NCBI GenBank assembly: GCA_022432975.1
Contig: CM039510.1
Location: forward strand, 34,583,677 to 34,647,676
Length of the DNA: 64,000 bases
Reading direction: 5' to 3'
Source: Begonia masoniana
Lineage: Eukaryota > Streptophyta > Magnoliopsida > Cucurbitales > Begoniaceae
Under the pieces are notes generated by a model. That model saw nothing but the letters and a program-made list of their open reading frames with translations. It was not told the DNA's origin and ran no database searches. Every line of letters begins with the position of its first letter. Position 1 is the first letter of the stretch. The translations under genes were made by a program, and so were the position numbers. Of this stretch, positions 10,363 through 19,917 are shown piece by piece.

Positions 10363-10538
10363 CCCGTAGGCCCATTACACGATCCCAGACCCGAGTCCAC
10401 AATTTGACTAACACACTTGTCTCTTTTGCAGGTCATGGTTCGTGTGAAGACTTGGAGGACACCGTGAATGACTTGAAGTGGGAGATTAAAGCTGGAGACG
10501 TTGACCAACCGAAGCATCTCCTCATGTGGAAAGACTAA
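10363..10538 (+). pseudogene. Chromovirus pol C-terminal tail in LTR (left arm)
   Basis: An open frame into the LTR start encodes VPRRPITRSQTRVHNLTNTL and ends KHLLMWKD at 10538. A P(I/M)TR(S/A)xxR tail is common at the end of chromovirus polyproteins whose frame reads into the 3' LTR. The mirror copy is at 25620-25795. It is not a complete gene. Confidence 0.5.
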
Positions 10539-11172
10539 AGAGACACCTTAATGCTCACATGGGAATTTGTCTTCCCGAGCTTTAATATTTGTTGCTTTTT
10601 TTGAAATTTCAAACTTATTGGCAAACGTTGGCCTTCTTGTTTAAACTTTATTAGATGCATGTTAGGATTAGATGAATGATAGGATTAGTTGGTGGCTTGG
10701 TTTGGCCCATTGAAGTTGAAGACATGGCTCAAGCCCACATAGTGACCATCATTCCTCTTCCAAGTCCAAGTCCAAGTGTAACACCCGGCATTTTGCCATG
10801 TAAATGTTTTCCCCGATAATTTATGTGGGATTAAATAGGTATTAATGCAAGGAGTATTTTTGTCAGAAACCAAAACGACGGTGTTTGTAGAATTTAAATT
10901 GTGGAACAAAAACCAAACTAAGTGTGATTAAAATGAACCAATTTGGTTGTAAACCAATGAAAGGGCAAAGTTGGCACTCAATTAAGGTGGTTGGGAGTAG
11001 GCCATTGGTTGGTTGCCATGTGGCAACTTGTTGAAGAAGACAACCTTCTTCTCCTCTCCTCCTCACTCTACGTAAAAAACCTTCACTTCTCCTCTGTTTC
11101 CTCTCTGCCAGGCGACAAAAGTTCACCCAAACACCTTTGATCTTCTAGAGTTTTCCTTGTTTTCTGCCTAAG

Positions 11173-11926
11173 GTAAACATCTTCTAATGCTAACACATTT
11201 GGACAAGCAAAAAGTATGCGTTTTGCTGAAGTTTTAGGTTAAGGTATTTAGGAGAAAACTCTCGGTTTTTGTATGGAAACACACCCACTGTTTTCTAAAT
11301 GTCCGAGATGAGTTTGCTGCATATCCTGCAAACTTATTAGTTAACATATGCAGCTGTTTAATACATCTTCATGCATGCTACAGATCCGAGCATTTCAGGG
11401 GCAGTCGAGCATCTGACACGACAGCAAACAGGTAAGTTCATACGTTTATGTTGGCCCTTATGGCCCTACAACTTGGAGGTACTAGGTATGGTTTGGGTAG
11501 ATAGGTTCTAGGTTATGTTTTAAGTTAAACATGTCTCTGTTATATTCTGTTTCCCTGTTGTATCCATTCTGCCATCTGTGAATGTTAAGTATCGCACTTA
11601 TCCATGCATACACGTTTTCCAGTAAAATCATGCAAATGTTTTCAACACTGGTTTTGAAGTAAGTAAGATAAAATCTGTAATGAAATGTGCGGTTAAGTGT
11701 GGATGAGGACTGGCATCCTGTCAAGTACTCCTGTTATGTCCTGAAAGTGGCATGTACATCCTGTTGCGCCAGCTCCTCCTCCCACTTATACCTTCCTGTC
11801 CAGTGAAATGTAATGTAATGTAATGTTCCTGTATTTGAAACGTTCATGCATAGCATATGCATCACTGCATTTATTCTGATATGTTCTTACTGAGCTTTAG
11901 GCTCATAGGTGAACTCCCTGTTGTAG
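11173..11926 (+). promoter_or_regulatory. Two-intron LTR leader cassette (Tekay 5' LTR)
   Basis: Intron 1 11173-11383 (211 nt), microexon 11384-11431, intron 2 11432-11926 (495 nt). Everything lies upstream of the primer binding site, so splicing would shorten the leader without touching gag-pol. The splice use is inferred, not shown. Confidence 0.6.
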
Positions 11927-12499
11927 GTACGGATCCTGTGGATGAGGACTTGGTGCCTCAGGCCGAGGTGTAGGTTGCTGTTGGCGGATCGAGCTCTCAG
12001 GGTTGGTTGCTGCAGTCAGGCAAAATTCTGTATGGAAGTTTATGTCTTTAAAGTAAAGTTCATATTTGTAAACTTTTCTGGATGTTTGAGGTTCTGTTTT
12101 AAAACCCTGTTGTAGTCTTGTGTTTTATTTTGAAAGTTTTGTGGGAAATTTTGAAATGTATAAGTCCTGTTGTTGGTGTATTTTTAAACCTCTGTATTTG
12201 ACAGATTGTATCCATATATTTTAAATGTTTTGAAAACATTCTGGAACTGCTTGAGTTCTCCATTTTCAGGTCATGCATGGATAGTCTCAAATTTTAGAGC
12301 TATCCATGCAGTTTGTCTGCTCGAACTCCCGTCATTTGTAGAGTATGATTTCAAAACTTTGTTTCGGAATCGGGTTTGAGGGTCTGAAGCCCTTATGCCT
12401 CCTGTTTTGATGTTCCCTGCCTGTAAGTCTTTATGTTAAAATTTGCTAAGTTTGTCACAAATTTCATCTTCCGGTCACTATTCACAATTTTCGTCTTCC

Positions 12500-13095
12500 G
12501 GTTGACGTCAGCATAAGTCTTCCGCCCAGTTATAAATTTTGTCTTCCGGTTGACGTCAGCATAAGTCTTCCGCCCAGTTTATAACTTTGTCTTCCGGTTG
12601 ACGTCATCTTCTCTTCCGATGACGTCGGCATAAGTCTTCCGCCCAGTTATAAATTTTGTTTTCCGGTTGACGTCATCTTCTCTTCCGATGACGTCAGCAT
12701 AAGTCTTCCGCCCAGTTTATAACTTTGTCTTCCGGTTGACGTCATCTTCTCTTCCGATGACGTCAGCATAAGTCTTCCGCCCAGTTTATAACTTTGTCTT
12801 CCGGTTGACGTCATCTTCTCTTCCGATGACGTCGGCATAAGTCTTCCGCCCAGTTATAAATTTTGTCTTCCGGTTGACGTCATCTTCTCTTCCGATGACG
12901 TCAGCATAAGTCTTCCGCCCAGTTTATAACTTTGTCTTCCGGTTGACGTCATCTTCTCTTCCGATGACGTCGGCATAAGTCTTCCGCCCAGTTATAAATT
13001 TTGTCTTCCGGTTGACGTCATCTTCTCTTCCGATGACGTCAGCATAAGTCTTCCGCCCAGTTTATAACTTTGTCTTCCGATGACGTCAGAACGTC
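12500..13095. repeat. TGACGTCA tandem array in Tekay 5' LTR (short form)
   Basis: About ten units of two alternating kinds, roughly 48 bp and roughly 70 bp, built from GACGTCAGCATAAGTCTTCC, GCCCAGTTTATAACTTTG and, in the long kind, ATCTTCTCTTCCGATGACGT. Nearly every unit contains TGACGTCA or TGACGTCG. Open frames across it are repeat artefacts. Confidence 0.95.
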
Positions 13096-13473
13096 TTCCG
13101 GCTGACGTCATCATCTTCTGCCGGTTATGTTTGCTGCCTTTATCTTCCGATGACGTTATCCACTGATTTCTCCTCCGGTTCAGTGTGAAACTACATCTTC
13201 CGCCACTGTTTCCTGTTTCCATTCCCGCCAGTCTTATGCCTATTTCTGTTCGGTTATCTATTATTGAGATCTGTTTGTTTTCCATTCCAGAGAACTCTCT
13301 CCCCCTGCAAATGTTTTCGATTACTCACTGCAGTTCTCCCTCTCTGTTCACTGCTTTGACTGTTCTATTAGTTTAAAAAAAAAAATAATAGTCACCGTTT
13401 CCTGTAAATGTCCCGGAGTGACGGCTCCGATCCCGGAACCCGATTCGGATCCGGTTTCGGGCTGTCACAGTTA

Positions 13474-13485
13474 TGGTATCAGAGC
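13474..13485 (+). other. Primer binding site of Tekay element (tRNA-Met type)
   Basis: TGGTATCAGAGC four bases after the 5' LTR end, complementary to the 3' end of plant initiator tRNA-Met. Confidence 0.95.
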
Positions 13486-13636
13486 GACACGGTTTTAAAA
13501 TCGATTCTGTGAAATGTCTGACTGCGCAACCCGCCACGTGATATCGCTCCGCCAACTGTAAGTGTTTAAATTCCTGTAAAAGTTTGTTTATTAAATTAGG
13601 TTATTCTGTTATTCTACTTATAGGACTATCTTAGAA

Positions 13637-16600
13637 ATGGTGAGAGGACATCAGGAAGAGTCCAGTGAAAGCTCTCGAGCCATTGACCGACTAACCGAAC
13701 TGGTGGGTGCACAGTCACGTATGGTAGAGCGCATGATGGCTCGGGAAGATGATAGGAACAACAACCATGGGAACAACAATAATAATAATCCTGGAAATAA
13801 TGCACCGCGAGACAATAGTGGAGACAGATTTCGGCGACTTCAGCCACCCTCATTTGATGGGTTGTCTACAGACCTGACCCGTGCTGAAACCTGGATTCGA
13901 ACTATGGAAAAGATGTTCAGTTATGCAGAAGTAGAAGACAACAAGAAGGTTACTTGTGCCACGTTCCATCTCACTGAAAGTGCTGGATTCTTGTGGGATG
14001 CAGTACAATCGTCTACTGTGGCATTGAGTTGGGAGGGATTTAAAACACTCTTCTACGAGAAGTACTTTGACCGAGGAGTGAGAAAGGAAAAGTTACTTGA
14101 GTTTTCTCGGCTGCGACAGTATGGATCTGTGGCCGAGTATGTTCAGAAATTTGAGTCGCTATCCCGATATGCAACACACATGGTGGCCACTGATGAGAAC
14201 AAGGTGCACCAGTTTATTCAAGGTTTAAAGATGGACCTTCTGCGAGGAATCACGACTGGAGGTTTTGATGAGGCACCATATGTGAAAGTGGTGGCCAAGG
14301 CTTATCAACTTGAGGCCTTAGAAATAAAGTCCCAGAGACAGAGAGAGCCACCAAGAGGAATTATAAGAAATGCTCATCAACAACAACAACAAAAGATTCA
14401 GAATGTACATCCTCAACAGCAACAGAACAGGGGCACTAAAAGGCCCAATGAGACCCTTACTTACCAGGACAAAGGGAAGAGACCTATGGGAGCTCCTCAG
14501 CTTCCTGTCTGCTCACGTTGCCAGAAGAATCATACAGGAGAATGCAGACTCTTCACTGGAGCTTGTTTCCGATGTGGCCAAGTAGGTCATCAAATTCGAA
14601 ATTGTCCAATACCCGACACCAGAACAGGACAGGCTGTGCCAAGAGTGTTTGCAATGATGGAGGACGTTGATGATGCTGATCAGCACACAGCAATTACAGG
14701 TACAATTTCAGTATGTGATGTGCCTGCTTATACCTTGTGGGACACGGGGGCCACACATTCGTTTGTGGCCATGGATTTTGTAGTTAGACAGAAGTTTTGT
14801 AGTACGTCCTCAGATCAACCCTACAGCGTTATGCTACCGTCCGGAGAGCTTATGCACTCCGAGCGGGTTGTACGGGGTGATATAGTGTCAGTGGGAGACC
14901 AGAAATTTTATGCCGATCTTATCGTCATCGGTATGAAAGGGTACGATGTCATTCTGGGGATGGACTGGCTATTTAGGCATTATGCCACCATCAACTGTAG
15001 GTCCGGGCTTGTGTCATTTAAGCGCCCAAATGAAGTAGAATTCTCCTATCAGGCAGTACCGAAGAAACACCGTATGCCTGTGATATCTTCCTTGAAAGCT
15101 CAACGACTGATGAAGTCAGGGTGCATTGGATTTCTTGCCCACGTTGTGGATGTTCGAAGGCAAAATGAGGTGGAACTTCAAAACATTCCGGTAGTCCGGG
15201 ACTTCTTAGAGGTTTTCTTAGATGACTTACCGGGATTGCCACCTGATCGTGACATCGAGTTTGAAATCGATGTGTATCCTGGTGCGGAACCAGTATCGAA
15301 GAATCCGTACCGTATGGCACCAATTGAACTGAAGGAGTTGAAGGCTCAGTTGAAAGAATTAATGGACAAGGGTTTTGTGCGCCCTAGTTTCTCTCCGTGG
15401 GGTGCTCCCGTCTTGTTTGTCAAGAAGAAGGATGGGTCCCTACGGATGTGTATTGACTACCGTGAGCTGAATAAGTTGACTATCAAGAATAAGTACCCGT
15501 TGCCAAGAATTGACGATTTGTTTGATCAGCTACAGGGGGCTCGGGTATTTTCTAAGATTGACTTACGCTCCGGCTATTACCAGTTGAAGGTCAGAGCTGA
15601 AGATATTCCAAAGACTGCCTTCAGAACCCGGTACGGACACTATGAGTTCTTGGTGATGTCGTTCGGGTTGACTAATGCTCCGGCAGCATTTATGGACCTA
15701 ATGAACAGGATATTCCATGATGTCTTGGATAAATTTGTGATCGTTTTCATCGACGACATTTTGGTTTATTCCAGGAGTGTGGCCGAGCATGAGAAACACT
15801 TGGCTATGGTACTGTCAATCCTGAAGCAACACCAATTATATGCCAAGCTGTCAAAGTGTGAGTTCTGGTTAAGCAAGATTAATTTCTTGGGCCACGTGGT
15901 GTCTGCTGAAGGAGTATCTGTGGACCCGGCCAAGATTCAGGCTGTAAGGGATTGTCCCAGGCCGAGAAATGCAAGTGAAGTACGGAGCTTTATCGGACTA
16001 GCTGGTTATTACAGGAAATTCATCAAGGGGTTTTCTGTGATAGCGAAGCCTATGACCAGCTTAACAAGGAAGGAAATCAAGTTCAAGTGGTCTGAAGCAT
16101 GTGAGGTGAGCTTTCAGACACTCAAGCAAAAGTTGACCACTGCTCCTCTGTTGATATTGCCAGTTGAAGATGGCAAATTCAGCGTATACTGTGATGCGTC
16201 AAAAGTTGGCTTGGGATGTGTACTGATGCAAGAAGGGAAGGTGGTAGCATACGCATCCCGACAATTGAAGACCCATGAGGAAAACTACCCTACTCACGAC
16301 CTTGAGTTAGCGGCAGTTGTGTTTGCGCTGAAAGTATGGAGACATCATTTGTACGGACAATCATGTGAGGTGTTTTCGGATCACAAAAGCTTGAAGTACA
16401 TATTTACTCAGAAGGAGTTGAATATGAGGCAAAGGCGGTGGTTAGAATTTGTAAAAGACTATGATGTTGAGATCAAGTACCATCCTGGTAAAGCTAATGT
16501 GGTAGCTGATGCACTGAGCAGAATGCCAGCTACTATGCAACCAGTAATATCGGCCGTATCGACGCCTTTGAGGACGGAGATACAGAAGTTCGATATGGAG

Positions 16601-17179
16601 ATAGTTTCTGGGCTATCGGCCATACTAGCAGACTTAACCCTACGGCCCACCGTCCTGGACCGTATTAAGGAAGCCCAGAAGACCAATTCAAAGGAGATGG
16701 CTGATATGGTGAGCAGAGTACCAAGGGCTTCTTCCGATTTTAGTTATTCGGGAGATGGAATTTTGAAGTTTAAGAACAGATGGTATGTTCCGAAAGACGA
16801 AGAACTACGGAAACACATCTTATCGGAAGCCCATTCGTCTCCTTTCTCTGTACATCCCGGAAGTACGAAGATGTATCAGGACCTAAAGCTTCACTTCTGG
16901 TGGCCGAATATGAAGAATGAAGTGGCCAAGTATGTGGAGTCTTGTTTAATATGTCAACAGGTCAAAGCTGAACATCAACGACCGATTGGAACGCTTCAGC
17001 CTCTTCCAATTCCTGAATGGAAGTGGGAGAACATTACAATGGACTTTGTTGTTGGACTTCCAAGAACAGTAAAAGGCCATAATAGTATATGGGTCATAGT
17101 GGACAGATTGACGAAGTCTGCCCATTCTCTATGTGAAGACGACATTCACCGTGGACCAGTATGCAGAACTGTACATTAA
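13637..17179 (+). pseudogene. Tekay gag-pol polyprotein, open through RNaseH, broken in integrase
   Basis: A single frame of 1180 codons. Gag occupies residues about 1-290 with [11 protein letters not shown] near 57. Two zinc fingers follow ([12 protein letters not shown] and [14 protein letters not shown], about 290-325). Protease has [10 protein letters not shown] near 365. RT starts about 560 with the catalytic FIDDILVYS near 704. RNaseH has [10 protein letters not shown] near 850 and SDHKSLKYI near 915. The integrase HHCC finger (CLICQQ) lies near 1105 and the first acidic residue (TMDFVVGLP) near 1134. The frame is lost at about 17130 and stops at 17179. The ATG was chosen because it follows the primer site by 150 bp and no upstream start is in frame. 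Such polyproteins form particles and copy element RNA in the cytoplasm. This copy is otherwise well preserved, so gag, protease and RT could still be made. Confidence 0.93.
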
Positions 17180-17753
17180 TGAGATTGTCAAGCTGCACGG
17201 CGTTCCATGTGTCAATTCGTCTCTGATCTCGATCCTAGATCACTTCCAAGGTTTGGAAAAAGTTTGCAAAGCTCCTTGGGCCAATAGATTGGACTTCAGC
17301 ACGGAATTTCACCCGCAGTCGGATGGACAATCGAGAGAACGATCAGGAATTGGAAGATAGTTACGGGCGTGCGTGTTGGAACGTCACGCCCATGCGAGGA
17401 GAAATGCACTTGTGGAGGTTGTTTACAACAATGAAGATATGGTAAGGGCCGTGCGTGCTGGACTTCACGCTCCTTGGAGTAGATACCTGCCACTTGTGGA
17501 GTTTGCTTACAACATAGCTACCAGGCTACGATCGGTATGCTCCATATGAAGCGCTTTATGGCAGAAAGTGCAGATCCCCGTTGTGTTGGGATGAAAGTCG
17601 GGGAACACAAAGCTTATCGGCCCCCGAAATACTGCAACCAGATGTCTGGGGTAAATAACGGCGATTTAAGCAAAGAATCCAAGCTGCACAAAGTCGACAG
17701 AAAGTTACGCAGACCACAGGAGAGGGACCTTAGAGTTTGCCGAAGGTGATGAG
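17180..17753 (+). pseudogene. Scrambled integrase core region of Tekay element
   Basis: Family resemblance persists in pieces and in different frames: EFHPQSDGQSRE at about 17306-17341, PLVEFAYN at about 17490-17513 and [16 protein letters not shown] sequence around 17547-17580. Stops and frame changes separate them. The block 17357-17437 (GGAAGATAGTTACGGGCGTG to CACTTGTGGAGGTTG) is a diverged tandem copy of 17438-17512. The D-D-E core therefore cannot be translated intact. Damage this dense is out of keeping with the near-identical LTRs and the long open frame before it. Confidence 0.8.
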
Positions 17754-18161
17754 GTGTTCTTGAAGGTGTCACCTTTCAAGGGCATAATGAGATTCGGCAA
17801 GAAAGGGAAGCTAAGCCCAAGGTTTATTGGGCCTTTTCCCATTTTGAAGAGAATTGGGAGCATGGCCTACAGACTACAACTACCAGCGTCAATGAATGGT
17901 GTTCATGATGTTTTCCATGTCTCGATGCTGAGAAAATGTGTACGAGATCCAACTCAGATCGTGGAACATGTGGACTTTGACATTATGCCGACACTTACAT
18001 ATGAAGAAAGGCCCATACAGATTCTGGATACCTCAGTCAAGGTATTGCGCAACAAGGTGATTCCACTGGTGAAAGTTTTGTGGCGCAATCATAATGTGGA
18101 AGAAGCCACTTGGGAAAGACTGGAGGATGTTAAAACACAATATCCAGACTTCTTTGCTTAG
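17754..18161 (+). pseudogene. Tekay integrase C-terminus with chromodomain
   Basis: An open frame of about 135 codons, from FLKVSPFKGIMRFGKKGKLS and PRFIGPFPILKRIG (integrase C-terminal GPY/F-like module), through the HDVFHVSMLRKC motif, to a C-terminal chromodomain VLWRNHNVEEATWERLEDVK ending PDFFA. Chromodomains of this class are thought to steer integration to heterochromatin. It is separated from the gag-pol frame by the damaged segment 17130-17753, so it would not be produced from this copy. Confidence 0.9.
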
Positions 18162-18185
18162 GCAAATTTTGGGGACAAAATTTCT

Positions 18186-18201
18186 ATTAAGGTGGGTGGA
18201 A
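18186..18201 (+). other. Polypurine tract of Tekay element
   Basis: ATTAAGGTGGGTGGAA directly abuts the 3' LTR start at 18202, after the conserved TTTGGGGACAAAATTT lead-in. Confidence 0.85.
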
Positions 18202-18596
18202 TGTAACACCCGGCATTTTGCCATGTAAATGTTTTCCCCGATAATTTATGTGGGATTAAATAGGTATTAATGCAAGGAGTATTTTTGTCAGAAACCAAAA
18301 CGACGGTGTTTGTAGAATTTAAATTGTGGAACAAAAACCAAACTAAGTGTGATTAAAATGAACCAATTTGGTTGTAAACCAATGAAAGGGCAAAGTTGGC
18401 ACTCAATTAAGGTGGTTGGGAGTAGGCCATTGGTTGGTTGCCATGTGGCAACTTGTTGAAGAAGACAACCTTCTTCTCCTCTCCTCCTCACTCTACGTAA
18501 AAACCTTCACTTCTCCTCTGTTTCCTCTCTGCCAGGCGACAAAAGTTCACCCAAACACCTTTGATCTTCTAGAGTTTTCCTTGTTTTCTGCCTAAG

Positions 18597-19350
18597 GTAA
18601 ACATCTTCTAATGCTAACACATTTGGACAAGCAAAAAGTATGCGTTTTGCTGAAGTTTTAGGTTAAGGTATTTAGGAGAAAACTCTCGGTTTTTGTATGG
18701 AAACACACCCACTGTTTTCTAAATGTCCGAGATGAGTTTGCTGCATATCCTGCAAACTTATTAGTTAACATATGCAGCTGTTTAATACATCTTCATGCAT
18801 GCTACAGATCCGAGCATTTCAGGGGCAGTCGAGCATCTGACACGACAGCAAACAGGTAAGTTCATACGTTTATGTTGGCCCTTATGGCCCTACAACTTGG
18901 AGGTACTAGGTATGGTTTGGGTAGATAGGTTCTAGGTTATGTTTTAAGTTAAACATGTCTCTGTTATATTCTGTTTCCCTGTTGTATCCATTCTGCCATC
19001 TGTGAATGTTAAGTATCGCACTTATCCATGCATACACGTTTTCCAGTAAAATCATGCAAATGTTTTCAACACTGGTTTTGAAGTAAGTAAGATAAAATCT
19101 GTAATGAAATGTGCGGTTAAGTGTGGATGAGGACTGGCATCCTGTCAAGTACTCCTGTTATGTCCTGAAAGTGGCATGTACATCCTGTTGCGCCAGCTCC
19201 TCCTCCCACTTATACCTTCCTGTCCAGTGAAATGTAATGTAATGTAATGTTCCTGTATTTGAAACGTTCATGCATAGCATATGCATCACTGCATTTATTC
19301 TGATATGTTCTTACTGAGCTTTAGGCTCATAGGTGAACTCCCTGTTGTAG
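18597..19350 (+). promoter_or_regulatory. Two-intron LTR leader cassette (Tekay 3' LTR)
   Basis: Exact counterpart of 11173-11926, with all four splice motifs and the hairpin unchanged. Confidence 0.6.
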
Positions 19351-19917
19351 GTACGGATCCTGTGGATGAGGACTTGGTGCCTCAGGCCGAGGTGTAGGTT
19401 GCTGTTGGCGGATCGAGCTCTCAGGGTTGGTTGCTGCAGTCAGGCAAAATTCTGTATGGAAGTTTATGTCTTTAAAGTAAAGTTCATATTTGTAAACTTT
19501 TCTGGATGTTTGAGGTTCTGTTTTAAAACCCTGTTGTAGTCTTGTGTTTTATTTTGAAAGTTTTGTGGGAAATTTTGAAATGTATAAGTCCTGTTGTTGG
19601 TGTATTTTTAAACCTCTGTATTTGACAGATTGTATCCATATATTTTAAATGTTTTGAAAACATTCTGGAACTGCTTGAGTTCTCCATTTTCAGGTCATGC
19701 ATGGATAGTCTCAAATTTTAGAGCTATCCATGCAGTTTGTCTGCTCGAACTCCCGTCATTTGTAGAGTATGATTTCAAAACTTTGTTTCGGAATCGGGTT
19801 TGAGGGTCTGAAGCCCTTATGCCTCCTGTTTTGATGTTCCCTGCCTGTAAGTCTTTATGTTAAAATTTGCTAAGTTTGTCACAAATTTCATCTTCCGGTC
19901 ACTATTCACAATTTTCG

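Larger units (their letters stand above)
10777..13469 (+). mobile_element. 5' LTR of Tekay element (2693 bp)
   Basis: TGTAACACCCGG at the start and GGGCTGTCACA at the end. Leader layout: donor 1 CCTAAG|GTAAAC (intron from 11173), acceptor GCTACAG ending 11383, microexon 11384-11431 (48 nt), donor 2 AACAG|GTAAGT at 11432, hairpin GGCC-CTTAT-GGCC at 11453-11465 followed by CTACA, inverted motif GAGC-TTTAG-GCTC at 11892-11904, acceptor TTGTAG ending 11926. A CT-rich stretch at 11030-11150 may be the transcript start region. The distal part holds the TGACGTCA array and a unique 200-bp segment (about 13090-13300) missing from the 3' LTR. Confidence 0.93.
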
